Assembly: GCA_026004775.1 (NCBI GenBank)
Contig: BPJU01000001.1
Span: 62,001 to 126,000 of the forward strand
Direction of reading: 5' to 3'
Source of the DNA: Pirellulaceae bacterium
GTDB lineage: Bacteria; Planctomycetota; Planctomycetia; Pirellulales; Pirellulaceae
Length of the DNA stretch: 64,000 bases
Shown here: positions 26,664 to 36,103 of the stretch, in pieces
Layout: every line of letters starts with the position of its first letter
How positions within the stretch are numbered: the first letter of the stretch is position 1
The notes under the pieces: generated by a model
Told to the model about the DNA's origin: nothing
What the model saw: the letters and a program-made list of their open reading frames with translations, nothing else
Databases searched by the model: none
Made by a program: the position numbers and the translations under genes

Positions 26664-28248
26664 GCACTTGCTCCCACGAAACATCCCACTGGTAACAGGC
26701 GGCCTGCTCGGCATTGCGCACCAAAAGATATTTCTGATAGAAGCAAAGATTGTTCCATGTCTGTCCATTGAGCGCTTCGATCCGCCACCGCTGGTGAAAC
26801 TCCTGCGGTGTGGCATCGACCAGCGCCAAGTCACCATCCTCAGCTATAACTATCAAATGTTCTCCTACTAGCAAGATCTGGCCATGGCCGTATCTTCCAC
26901 CTTTCCACTGTCGCGACCCGGAAGCCAACTCGACACATTCCAGTATTCCGTCCGATAAGCCATAGCCATAATTTCCATGAATGACAAAACTGGTAAGTTT
27001 CGTCTTCAAGACGCCCGGATTGTGGTAGATTTTCTCGCCGCGATCTCCTACGATCCGAAACCGTGCCAATCCTGCCCCATAACCTTTACTGACCAGCACC
27101 GTGTCTTCAAAAACATGGGGCTGGGAGGTGTTGGCGTCCCCGTGACTGCTCCCCGGCCAGGAAAACCTCCACAGCAAGTCGCCGGTCTGCGGATCGTGAC
27201 CCGACACGGTGGATTCGTTCACGACGATGATTTGTCTCTTTCCCATCAGCTCGGCGATGATCGGCGAGCTATAACTGATCTGGTCATAGCCGGATTCCCA
27301 CACCTTTCGCCCGTCATCCCAGGCGTACGCTACCAGCGTGCGGGTTTTGCCGGGTGGGCCGCCGGCGGGAACGACGACCAGATCGCCGGCCACCAGCGGC
27401 GAATTGGAGCGTCCCCAACTGACGTAGCGACCTTCTTCGCCGGGCTGGTAGCCGAATTCCGCCGGCACGTCGTGCATCCAGAGAAGCTCACCGGTATTTC
27501 CGTCCAGGCACCGGAGCACGCCGGTGGCTCCCATGGCGTAAACGCGTCCTCGGGCGATCGTGGGTGTAGCCCGAGGCCCCACGCCGCCCAGTAACGTCTC
27601 GTGCCTGACACGTAGAGCGTGGCTCCAGACAAGTCGCCCGGTCGCCACCTCGTAGCAGGTCACCAACTCCTCTTCCCCCCGCTGCTCCATCGTGACCGCG
27701 AAGCCATTTACGGCCGAAAACGCGCACCATCCGGCTCCGATAGGCTGAGTCCATACCAAACGCGGTGGATTTTCCGGATTGACCAGATGCACGTCCGGCA
27801 ACGTACCGTCGCGGTGCGGCCCGAGAAACTGCGGGAAGTCCCACGGTGTGGTGGCGTCCAGGGCGGCGCTTTGGCCCGCGCTCGCCACCGGCTCCAATCG
27901 GGTATCACTGGGCGGCTGCCAGGCCCACCGAAACCTCGGGACCATATTGCCCGAAAAGCCATCGATGCGGATGGCGGCAACAGCGACTCCCAGCAGCACA
28001 AGTCCGCCCCATCCGGTAACACGGCGGATCGGGCGCGGGTAAGCGCTTCGCCAGCTCAACCACCACCAGAAAATGCCCACTCCCACCGCTGCCAAAACCA
28101 TGACCGAGACGTTGCGGATCGCTGGATCCCGCGGTCGCTCGGCGATGCGTGCCAACAGAATCAAAGCCGCAATCGCCAGCAGTACTGCCGTTCGCAGCGG
28201 TCCGGGCCAATAACGCCTTTTTCGTAACGGCGAATCGTTTTCGCTCAT
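26626..28248 (-). CDS. Membrane-anchored PQQ-like beta-propeller protein
   Basis: 540 aa. Three N-terminal hydrophobic helices (TAVLLAIAALILLARI, VMVLAAVGVGIFWWWLSW and GGLVLLGVAVAAI, residues about 14-100) precede an outward-facing propeller. PQQ-like blade motifs repeat, for example GRLVWSHALRVRHE, GNTGELLWMHDVPAEFGYQ, DGRKVWESGYDQISYSSP and QTGDLLWRFSWP. PQFLGPHRDGTLPDVHLVNP is the entry motif of the planctomycete PQQ-propeller family. ATG 28248 has GAGGAAA just upstream. Such proteins are usually assumed to be binding or assembly factors (BamB-like fold); no dehydrogenase residues are evident. Confidence 0.85.
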   Translation of the reverse strand: MSENDSPLRKRRYWPGPLRTAVLLAIAALILLARIAERPRDPAIRNVSVMVLAAVGVGIFWWWLSWRSAYPRPIRRVTGWGGLVLLGVAVAAIRIDGFSGNMVPRFRWAWQPPSDTRLEPVASAGQSAALDATTPWDFPQFLGPHRDGTLPDVHLVNPENPPRLVWTQPIGAGWCAFSAVNGFAVTMEQRGEEELVTCYEVATGRLVWSHALRVRHETLLGGVGPRATPTIARGRVYAMGATGVLRCLDGNTGELLWMHDVPAEFGYQPGEEGRYVSWGRSNSPLVAGDLVVVPAGGPPGKTRTLVAYAWDDGRKVWESGYDQISYSSPIIAELMGKRQIIVVNESTVSGHDPQTGDLLWRFSWPGSSHGDANTSQPHVFEDTVLVSKGYGAGLARFRIVGDRGEKIYHNPGVLKTKLTSFVIHGNYGYGLSDGILECVELASGSRQWKGGRYGHGQILLVGEHLIVIAEDGDLALVDATPQEFHQRWRIEALNGQTWNNLCFYQKYLLVRNAEQAACYQWDVSWEQVPSGAEPAASPLE

Positions 28249-28422
28249 TTTCCTCACCCGCCGATGTTCCTGGCTTTGGATTACCACAACAGGCTATCCT
28301 AACCAACGAAAAGCGGGAAGGGCGGTTATTCGATTCGGGGCATCCCGGCGGGAAAATCCTTCGCCTGCGGATTGCCGCAATAGCCTCGGCCACAAAGCCT
28401 GCTGGCGACACACGGACAAGCC

Positions 28423-29055
28423 TTAACGTTGCCGTCCTTCGATCGCGCATAGTAATATGGCGGCGGCAATGCCCAGCCGCCGGTCCAGCAAACCCGATGT
28501 GTCGGGTGTAAAATCCAAAATAATTTTTTGAACGAACGGATTGAAATTCTGCTTGAACCGGCACACTACTTGGCCGTGGATTGTCCCGGTATAGGACTGC
28601 GGCACAATATTTATCAAGAACCTTCTGATAAGAGCTGCCAGCCATGTGTCTTCTTTGATCTCACCCAAGGCTTCATCATTCGGCCCCACAAACTCCCACG
28701 TGTCGCGCAATAGGGAGGCCACACCGCGGCGCCGCAAGGCTCCCACTTTCTTGCCCAATTGCGTATCTATAACATCATAGGTAGCGGAAAAATCAATAAT
28801 TCTTCTCGCCTTCAATGTAAGGATTTCGGTCGTCATGTCTTCTCCCGTATACAGGCGTATGTCTTCCTTGAGCCGGAAGGCTTTTTGTTTTGAATAAAAC
28901 GCCAGTCGGCCTTGTGAGTCATAGATGTGAAACGAGGCTCCGAAGATCTGGAAGACTTTGCGCCGTACGACATAGTGCGGGTGCTGGAACAACTGTTGTG
29001 AATAGGCTACTTCGAGCGCGTCAGGCTGCTGGTGAGGCGGGTGGAACGTTGCCAT
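28423..29055 (-). CDS. LURP-one-related (tubby-fold) protein
   Basis: 210 aa. The pattern FQHPHYVVRRKVFQIFGASF, FHIYDSQGRLAFYSKQKAFR, LKEDIRLYTGEDMTTEIL and LKARRIIDFSATYDVID, then LGKKVGALRRRG, matches the LURP-one-related/DUF567 fold, which is related to tubby C-terminal domains and phospholipid scramblases. The C-terminal GLLDRRLGIAAAILLCAIEG is hydrophobic and may be a membrane anchor, as in scramblase-like proteins. Monocistronic, with 170 bases to the propeller gene. Bacterial members have no established function. Confidence 0.8.
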   Translation of the reverse strand: MATFHPPHQQPDALEVAYSQQLFQHPHYVVRRKVFQIFGASFHIYDSQGRLAFYSKQKAFRLKEDIRLYTGEDMTTEILTLKARRIIDFSATYDVIDTQLGKKVGALRRRGVASLLRDTWEFVGPNDEALGEIKEDTWLAALIRRFLINIVPQSYTGTIHGQVVCRFKQNFNPFVQKIILDFTPDTSGLLDRRLGIAAAILLCAIEGRQR

Positions 29056-29332
29056 GGCTCATCCTTTCCGCAAGACGTACGCTGCGGCATGCTTCGATGC
29101 TCGGGTTTCGACAAGCCCCGATATCGGCACGGGGTGCGATCGTCGCACCTATCCGACTATAACGGATCAGCCCGTGCATCACAACGCAGGCTTGACCGGT
29201 CGGTGGCGGCCGACACGTCCGCGGTTCGGGCGGCAGTCGCTGTGCCTGGTCGTGTCTTGACCAGCAAAGCAACATCCGGCATCGTGGACAGCCGGACGAT
29301 GGTGGTAAACGGTTGCGGGTGGAGGTTCATTG

Positions 29333-31126
29333 ATGTTGATTCGGCACGACGGAAAGTTGACGGGTTGGGCGGCAGCGATTGTGGCATGGAGCGTGGCGGG
29401 GCTTTTCATGCCAGCCATGCTCTGCGGGCAGCCGGTCTCTTCGCCCGAGCTTGCTCGCTTGTTCGATGAAGCCTGGCAGGACGAACTCCGCCGCGACCCG
29501 CTGTTAGCCACGCGCGTAGGCGAGAAGCGGTGGAACGGAGAGCTGCCCCAGGTTTCGTTGGCCGCCCAGGAAGAACGGCTGGAGGCTAAACGGCGTTTCC
29601 TCCAGCGGGCGGAAGCGATCGATCCGAACACGCTGTCTGAAACAGATCGTGTTCACTGGAAAATTTTCGTGCGGCTGCTCAGGGATGACCTGACGGAAGG
29701 AGCATTCCGCGGCTATCTGCTCGCGATCACCAATCGCTCCGGATTCTATATCGACTTTCCGGACTTGCCGCAGTGGGTCCCTCTGGCCACGGTGCAGGAT
29801 TACCGTGATTATCTTTCGCGGTTGCGGCAATTTGGACGCTACGCAGAAGAGAATATCGAGCTGTTGCGGGAAGGAATACGGCAGAAAATGGTGTTGCCGG
29901 CGGTAGTGTTGGAGGGAGTCGAGGACGTTATCAGGTCACCCATTTCAGAGAATCCGAGAGACACCCCTTGGTTTGCCCCATTCCGAGCGTTTCCGGCGTC
30001 CGTGCCTTCTGGCATACGGGATGATCTTGCGCACGAGGCCGAAGAAGCGATTCGCCAGGTGGTGGTGCCTGCCTATCGCAAGATACTCGACTTTATGAAA
30101 AGCGAATATCTACCGGCGGCTCGCGCCTCGGTCGGCGCTTCAGATTTGCCGAACGGGCGAGACTACTATCGCCACCGGGTGCAGATGTTTTCAACTTTGG
30201 ATATCACACCCGAGGAGATTCACGAAATCGGTTTGCAGGAAGTACGGCGGATACGCGCGGAGATGGAGGCTGTGCCGAGCAGGATTGGCTTCCAGGGGAG
30301 TTATCAGCAATTCGTGGAACACCTGCGTACGGACCCCAAGTATTATGCCGCCACCAAAGAGCAGTTATTGAAAGAAGTGTCCTACGTACTGAAGCGGGTG
30401 GACGGCGAACTCCCTCGCTGGTTCGGCCGTCTACCTCGGATGCCGTACGGAATCCGGGAAGTTCCGGAACACATTGCACCGCGTACCACCACCGCCTACT
30501 ACATGCAGCCTGCCGGTGACGGTACGCGCGCGGGATTCTATTATGTCAACACGTACAATTTGAAAAGCCGGCCGCTGTATGAGATCGAAGCACTTTCTTT
30601 GCACGAAGCAGTACCCGGTCACCACCTTCAAATAGCGCTCGCTCAGGAATTGGAGGATATGCCGGCTTTTCGCCGTTTTGCCGAACCGACAGCTTTCGTG
30701 GAGGGCTGGGCGCTGTATGCTGAGCGGCTGGGACAGGAAATGGGTTTCTACCAGGATCCGATCAGCGATTTCGGCCGGTTGAGCTACGAAATGTGGCGCG
30801 CCTGTCGCCTGGTGGTAGATACCGGCATACACTACTTCGGTTGGAGTCGCCGGCAAGCCATTGACTTCATGCTGGAGAACACGGCACTGTCGCGGCATAA
30901 CATTGAGGCCGAAGTGGACCGCTATATTTCGTGGCCGGGCCAGGCGGTGGCCTATAAGATTGGCGAATTGACGATCCGGCGCTTGCGCAAGGAGGCCGAA
31001 GAGGCCCTGAAAGAACGCTTCGACATCCGCCGGTTCCATGATGTGGTACTGGGAAGCGGCGCCGTGCCGCTCGATGTGCTGGAAGAAAACGTGCGCCGCT
31101 ATATTCAGGAGACGTCGTCGCGGTGA
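29333..31126 (+). CDS. Exported DUF885 metallopeptidase-like protein
   Basis: 597 aa with an N-terminal signal peptide (LTGWAAAIVAWSVAGLFMPA, cleavage near LCGQP). DUF885 proteins are zinc-peptidase-like; the motif EALSLHEAVPGHHLQIALAQ (HEAVPGHH, about residues 420-430) gives the HExxH-like zinc site, and FVEGWALYAERLGQEMGFY supplies the downstream Glu. ATG 29333 has GGAGG at 29321. The amidohydrolase/dipeptidase gene starts 88 bases downstream on the same strand, so the two exported peptidase-type genes are likely one unit. Probably degrades peptides in the periplasm; substrate unproven. Confidence 0.88.
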   Translation: MLIRHDGKLTGWAAAIVAWSVAGLFMPAMLCGQPVSSPELARLFDEAWQDELRRDPLLATRVGEKRWNGELPQVSLAAQEERLEAKRRFLQRAEAIDPNTLSETDRVHWKIFVRLLRDDLTEGAFRGYLLAITNRSGFYIDFPDLPQWVPLATVQDYRDYLSRLRQFGRYAEENIELLREGIRQKMVLPAVVLEGVEDVIRSPISENPRDTPWFAPFRAFPASVPSGIRDDLAHEAEEAIRQVVVPAYRKILDFMKSEYLPAARASVGASDLPNGRDYYRHRVQMFSTLDITPEEIHEIGLQEVRRIRAEMEAVPSRIGFQGSYQQFVEHLRTDPKYYAATKEQLLKEVSYVLKRVDGELPRWFGRLPRMPYGIREVPEHIAPRTTTAYYMQPAGDGTRAGFYYVNTYNLKSRPLYEIEALSLHEAVPGHHLQIALAQELEDMPAFRRFAEPTAFVEGWALYAERLGQEMGFYQDPISDFGRLSYEMWRACRLVVDTGIHYFGWSRRQAIDFMLENTALSRHNIEAEVDRYISWPGQAVAYKIGELTIRRLRKEAEEALKERFDIRRFHDVVLGSGAVPLDVLEENVRRYIQETSSR

Positions 31127-31214
31127 TCGGCTCGTTTGTGCACTCCGGAGGCGTCCCGTGCAATCCAACGGACTCTCCCTCAGGCTGGTGGAAACGGCAA
31201 CGAAAGGCGGTTTT

Positions 31215-34085
31215 ATGAAAACATCGTTTCTGTCACTGGCGACTTTCGCCATGTTCGGCTGGTTTGTGCGCGGTGGGGTGCTCCAGGCGCAAAGCCCTGT
31301 TTCGTTCGACCTTATTATTCGCAATGGCGTCGTATTCGACGGGACGGGAGCCGAGGGCCGCCTTGCCGACGTGGCGGTGATCGGCGACCGCATCGCCGCT
31401 ATCGGCCAGCTTCAAGAAGCCCAAGCGGGGGAAGTGGTGGACGCCACAGGGCACGTGGTCTGCCCGGGTTTTATCAATGTGCTGAGTTGGGCAACTGAGT
31501 CACTGCTGGCCGATGGGCGTGCCATGAGCGACGTGCGGCAGGGTGTCACCCTGGAACTGTTCGGCGAAGGCTGGTCGATGGGCCCCCTCAATGAGCGGAT
31601 GAAGCAAGAGCTGGTAAGCCACCAAGGCGACATCCGATACGAGGTCACCTGGACGACGCTCAGCGAATATCTGTCCCATTTGGAGACCCGAGGCGTATCG
31701 CCTAATGTGGCGTCGCTGGTGGGAGCTACGACGGTCCGCATCCATGAGCTCGGCTATGAAGACCGCCCGGCCACTCGGGAAGAATTAGAACGCATGAAAG
31801 AACTCGTTCGCCGGGAGATGCAGGAAGGTGCGCTGGGGATCGGCTCGTCGCTCATCTACGCCCCGGCTTCCTATTCGACGACCGAAGAGCTGATCGAGCT
31901 GTGTCGTGTTGCCGCGCAATATGATGGTATTTACATGTCGCATTTGCGCAGTGAGGGGGATCGGTTTCTGGAGGCGCTGGATGAGTTCCTCCGCATCGTG
32001 CGGGAGTCCGGGATCGCCGGGGAGATCTATCATTTGAAGGCGGCCGGACAACACAACTGGCACAAGCTCGAACAGGCGATCCAGCGGATCGAACAGGCTC
32101 GGGCCGAAGGACTGCGGATCACGGCCGATATCTACCCTTACACAGCGGGTGCCACCGGATTGAACGCGTCGATGCCGCCGTGGGTTCAGGAAGGAGGATT
32201 CGAAGCCTGGCGGGATCGATTGCGGGATCCGCAAATCCGGCAGCGGGTAGCGGACGAGATGCGGCGGCCGGCACAAGACTGGGAAAACCTGCTGTTGATG
32301 GCCGGCTCACCCGAACGCGTCCTGCTGATTGGTTTTCGGAATCCCGACTTGAAGCCGCTGACGGGACTGTCACTGGCCGAAGTAGCCCGCCGCCGCGGCA
32401 CCACACCGGAAGAGACCGCTATGGATCTGGTGATCGAGGATGGCAGTCGGGTCGAGTGCGTCTACTTTTTCATGAGCGAGGAGAATGTGCGGCGAAAAAT
32501 GGCGGTGCCGTGGATCAGTTTCGGTTCCGACGCGCCGGCCCCGGCCGCGGAAGGGATATTCCTGCGTTCGGCTCCCCACCCGCGGGCCTACGGCTGCTTT
32601 GCTAGAGTGTTGGGCAAGTACGTCCGAGAAGAGCGTGTTGTCGAGCTGGCTCAGGCCATCCATCGCATGACGGGTCTGCCTGCGGCTAATTTGGGGCTGA
32701 GAGCTCGCGGCCTTCTGAAGCCCGGCTACTTTGCTGACATCGTCGTATTCGATCCACAACGCATTGCTGACCGTGCCACCTACGCGGAACCCCACCAGTA
32801 CGCCGTGGGTGTCCGTGACGTATGGGTCAATGGCGTGGCGGTGTTGCGAAACGGCGAGCATACGGGAAAGAAGCCGGGGCGCGTGGTGCGAGGTCCCGGT
32901 TACTGGCGCCACCCGGATCGCCGAACCGAAGTTCGCATCGACGAAATGGCTCGGCAAGTCCACCAGAGAAGCTTCGTTTGGGACGGACACAACGATCTGC
33001 CTTGGGAAGTGCGCCAGAAAGCGTCCGGCTCTTTTGCCCGCCTGGACATCTCTCAGCCGCAACCGACCCTTCATACCGACATCCCCCGCTTGCGTGCCGG
33101 AAACGTGGGCGCCCAATTCTGGTCGGTCTATGTACCGGCGGAGACAGCTCGAGACGGCACCGCTTTCCAAAAAACGCTCGAACAAATCCAGCTTGTACGC
33201 GACATGGTGGCCCGTTATCCGGAGACGTTTCAACTGGCACTCAGCAGCTCGGATGTAGAACGCGCGCGTCGCGAGGGAAAGATCGCTTCGTTGATCGGCG
33301 TCGAAGGCGGGCACGCCATCGAGAATTCCCTTGCCAAACTGGAAAAACTTTACGAACTGGGCGCCCGCTACATGACCCTCACCCACTCCGAAACGCTCGA
33401 GTGGGCTGATTCAGCAACCGATGAAGCCCGCCACGGCGGCCTTACCGCTTTTGGTGAAGAAGTCGTCCGGACGATGAACCGGTTGGGGATGCTGGTTGAC
33501 CTGTCTCACGTCTCCCCGGACACGATGCGCGACGCACTGCGTGTCAGCCGCGCTCCCGTGATCTTCTCGCACTCGTCCGCCCGCGCCGTGGCCGATCATC
33601 CACGCAACGTTCCCGATGACGTGCTGGTAGCTCTACGCGCCAATGGGGGGATCGTGATGGTCAATTTCTTTTCGGGATTCGTTGTGCCGTCTGCCGCCGA
33701 ACGGATGCGGCGCCTTGCGGAGTTCAGCCGGCAGTTGCGGCAACAGAATCTATCGGACCAGGAGTACCGCCAGGCCATCCGCCGGTGGTTCGCCGAAAAT
33801 CCCCTGGACCCCGGCACGATCCATGACGTGGTCGATCACATCGATCACCTGGTGCGTGTGGCGGGAATCGAACATGTTGGATTGGGATCCGATTTCGATG
33901 GAGTAACGACACTGCCGCGCGGCCTGGAGGATGTATCGCGGTATCCGGCCATCACTGCCGAACTGCTGCGCCGCGGGTATACCGAAGAGGAGATCCATTT
34001 GATTATGAGCGGCAACATGATGCGTGTGATGCGCGAGGTGGAGAAAGCGGCTGCCGAGCTAAAGGGTCAGGCCCAAGGTCGCTGA
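31215..34085 (+). CDS. Fusion of D-aminoacylase-like amidohydrolase and M19 dipeptidase
   Basis: 956 aa with an N-terminal signal peptide (SLATFAMFGWFVRGGVLQAQ). Residues about 28-560 form an amidohydrolase of the N-acyl-D-amino-acid deacylase group (DLIIRNGVVFDGTG, RQGVTLELFGEGWSMGP, SFGSDAPAPA, GLLKPGYFADIVVFDP). Where relatives have PGFIDxHxH it reads PGFINVLSWATES, so the HxH pair is missing. Residues about 580-950 form a membrane dipeptidase (peptidase M19): FVWDGHNDLPW with H592 and D594, IGVEGGHAIE with the bridging Glu, LVDLSHVS and IFSHSSAR zinc histidines, and GLGSDFDG. Both are normally separate enzymes of D-amino-acid or dipeptide hydrolysis. ATG 31215 has AAAGGCGG upstream. Confidence 0.88.
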   Translation: MKTSFLSLATFAMFGWFVRGGVLQAQSPVSFDLIIRNGVVFDGTGAEGRLADVAVIGDRIAAIGQLQEAQAGEVVDATGHVVCPGFINVLSWATESLLADGRAMSDVRQGVTLELFGEGWSMGPLNERMKQELVSHQGDIRYEVTWTTLSEYLSHLETRGVSPNVASLVGATTVRIHELGYEDRPATREELERMKELVRREMQEGALGIGSSLIYAPASYSTTEELIELCRVAAQYDGIYMSHLRSEGDRFLEALDEFLRIVRESGIAGEIYHLKAAGQHNWHKLEQAIQRIEQARAEGLRITADIYPYTAGATGLNASMPPWVQEGGFEAWRDRLRDPQIRQRVADEMRRPAQDWENLLLMAGSPERVLLIGFRNPDLKPLTGLSLAEVARRRGTTPEETAMDLVIEDGSRVECVYFFMSEENVRRKMAVPWISFGSDAPAPAAEGIFLRSAPHPRAYGCFARVLGKYVREERVVELAQAIHRMTGLPAANLGLRARGLLKPGYFADIVVFDPQRIADRATYAEPHQYAVGVRDVWVNGVAVLRNGEHTGKKPGRVVRGPGYWRHPDRRTEVRIDEMARQVHQRSFVWDGHNDLPWEVRQKASGSFARLDISQPQPTLHTDIPRLRAGNVGAQFWSVYVPAETARDGTAFQKTLEQIQLVRDMVARYPETFQLALSSSDVERARREGKIASLIGVEGGHAIENSLAKLEKLYELGARYMTLTHSETLEWADSATDEARHGGLTAFGEEVVRTMNRLGMLVDLSHVSPDTMRDALRVSRAPVIFSHSSARAVADHPRNVPDDVLVALRANGGIVMVNFFSGFVVPSAAERMRRLAEFSRQLRQQNLSDQEYRQAIRRWFAENPLDPGTIHDVVDHIDHLVRVAGIEHVGLGSDFDGVTTLPRGLEDVSRYPAITAELLRRGYTEEEIHLIMSGNMMRVMREVEKAAAELKGQAQGR

Positions 34086-34114
34086 TCGGAGAGTGACCGC
34101 GGCCGATTCACGCC

Positions 34115-34150
34115 GCCATCCGCAGGCGACCTCGGGCGACGGCGGATGGC
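34115..34150. terminator. Inverted repeat between convergent genes
   Basis: GCCATCCGC (34115-34123) pairs with GCGGATGGC (34142-34150). No T tract is present, but the position between two convergent stop codons suggests a transcription end for both. Confidence 0.35.
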
Positions 34151-34172
34151 CGGGACGGCCGTGAGCGAACGG

Positions 34173-35951
34173 CTACAGGCTGCTGCATGCATGGGGATCA
34201 CACCGGGCGAAATGTTCTCGCTCCACCGCCGACTGGCCGACTCCCAGTTCCAGCACCTGAGCGGCTTTGCTCCCGTAGCGGTAGACCGTCACGCCCTTCA
34301 GGCCCAATTGCCAGGCGCGGCGATACGCTCGCTCCACCTCGTCGACACCGGCGGATTCCGGCAGGTTGATCGTCTTGGAAACGGCGTTGTCGGTGTACCG
34401 CTGGAAGGCCGCCTGGATTTGCAGGTGCGACTCGACCGGGATTTCCAGTGCGGTTTTGAAGAGCCTGCGGTCCCGTTCCGGCACGGAAGTGACTGTTTGT
34501 AACGTACCTTGTTCCAGCAACTGTCTTTCCAGAGCCTCGTTGTAGTAGCCGCGCGCTTGGGCATGCCGCTGGAACACAGGGTTGACCTCAACAAGAATCT
34601 GCCCGTCCAAAGCACGTCGCTGGTAGGCCAAGCCGAACAACGGTTCGATCCCCGCCGATGTGCCCGCGATGATACCGATCGTCCCCGTGGGTGCGATCGA
34701 CGTGCATGTGGCGTTGCGGCGCCGCTCCCCTTTTCGGGAATAGACACTCTGGGGCCAGTGGGGAAAGACCCCCCGACGCTCGGCAAGCCGGCAACTCTCG
34801 TCACCAGCAGCCTGCTGGATAGTAGCCATCACCTGCTCGGCCAACGCCACCGCTTCACGGGAATCGTATGGCACTTCCAGCAACAGCAGCAGCTCCGCGA
34901 AACCCATTACCCCCAGCCCCACTTTCCGGTTGGCTCGAGCCGCGCCGGCCAGAGCCGGATCAGGCCAGCGGCTGACGTCGATCATGTCATCCAGAAAGCG
35001 CAGGGCCAGGCGGGCCGTCGCCTCAAGACGTTGCCAATCGATTTGGAAACCCTGCTCCGATGGCCGCACGAACTTGGTGAGGTTGATCGAGCCCAGGTTA
35101 CAGCTTTCATACGGCAGCAGGGGCACCTCGCCGCACGGATTGGTCGCCTCGATGCGCCCGACTGCCGGCGTGGGATTGGCCCGGTTGACCGCGTCCAGGA
35201 ACACCAGTCCAGGATCGCCGGTCTGCCAGGCTGCTTCCACCAGGCGATGCCAGAGTTGTTGCGCGCCGACTTGCCGCACCACCTGGCCGGTTCGCGGATC
35301 CCGCAAATGCCAAACCCGGTCGTTTTCTACTGCTTCCATGAAGGCATCGCTGACGGCCACCGATAAATTGAAATTCCGGAAACTGACACCATCGCGTTTG
35401 GCATCAATAAACTGCTCGATATCCGGATGTTCGATGGAGAGGATGCCCATGTTGGCCCCGCGACGTTTGCCTCCCTGGCGGACATTCTCCGTTGCGCAAT
35501 CGAAGATCCGCATAAAGGAGACCGGCCCGGAGGCCGTGCCGCCTGTACTTCGGACCCAAGCACCCGCCGGACGCAGACGTGAAAACGAAAAACCCACACC
35601 TCCACCGGCCCGCTGGATCAATACCATCAGCCTCACGGCGTCCAGGATCGCTTCCAGTGAATCTTCCACCGGAAGAACGAAGCAGGCACTGAGCAGGCTC
35701 AACGGCGTGCCGGCATTCATCAGGCACGGGCTGTTGGGCAAGAATTCCAGGGAACTCAACAGCTCATAGAAGCGTTCCTCCCACTTTCGCGTGTTTTCAG
35801 CCCATTGAGCTTCGGCCGAGGCGACGGCGCGGGCGACTCGGCGAAAGAGCCCTTCCGGTGTCTCGGTCACTTGGCCGGTTTCCGGATCACGCCTCAAGTA
35901 GCGGGCGTGCAGCACACGCAGGGCGTTCGGCGTCAGGTGGATCTCTGCCAT
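34173..35951 (-). CDS. nrdJ: Adenosylcobalamin-dependent (class II) ribonucleotide reductase
   Basis: 592 aa. Reduces ribonucleotides to deoxyribonucleotides using adenosylcobalamin, without oxygen or a metal-radical subunit. The active-site motif NPCGE is at 271-275 (thiyl Cys273), with paired redox cysteines at Cys90 (SACFV) and Cys284 (ESCNLGS, 11 residues after Cys273). FLPNSPCLMNAG near 70-81, RAGGGVGFSFS, TSIAPTGTIGIIAGTSAGIE and a C-terminal CDPHAC pair used for re-reduction fit class II enzymes. No cobalamin riboswitch is recognisable in the 130 bases upstream. The BtuF-like protein at 5 kb would fit B12 acquisition. Confidence 0.95.
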   Translation of the reverse strand: MAEIHLTPNALRVLHARYLRRDPETGQVTETPEGLFRRVARAVASAEAQWAENTRKWEERFYELLSSLEFLPNSPCLMNAGTPLSLLSACFVLPVEDSLEAILDAVRLMVLIQRAGGGVGFSFSRLRPAGAWVRSTGGTASGPVSFMRIFDCATENVRQGGKRRGANMGILSIEHPDIEQFIDAKRDGVSFRNFNLSVAVSDAFMEAVENDRVWHLRDPRTGQVVRQVGAQQLWHRLVEAAWQTGDPGLVFLDAVNRANPTPAVGRIEATNPCGEVPLLPYESCNLGSINLTKFVRPSEQGFQIDWQRLEATARLALRFLDDMIDVSRWPDPALAGAARANRKVGLGVMGFAELLLLLEVPYDSREAVALAEQVMATIQQAAGDESCRLAERRGVFPHWPQSVYSRKGERRRNATCTSIAPTGTIGIIAGTSAGIEPLFGLAYQRRALDGQILVEVNPVFQRHAQARGYYNEALERQLLEQGTLQTVTSVPERDRRLFKTALEIPVESHLQIQAAFQRYTDNAVSKTINLPESAGVDEVERAYRRAWQLGLKGVTVYRYGSKAAQVLELGVGQSAVEREHFARCDPHACSSL

Positions 35952-36103
35952 TGCCGGCGGCTCCTCAAAAATGCGTTGGCGAACAGCCGGACTTGAGCGG
36001 CTGATGTCCCAGTAATTATTCTAAGGCGTGCTCGGCCGTTCCGAGCCTGGTCGGCGATAAGTAGCTCCAGCGGAAGACGCTCTTGCACCGGGAGGTAGTT
36101 TAC

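Noticed and set aside
35952-36103. Cobalamin riboswitch upstream of nrdJ
   Set aside because: The conserved B12-box pattern could not be found in the 150 bases available.
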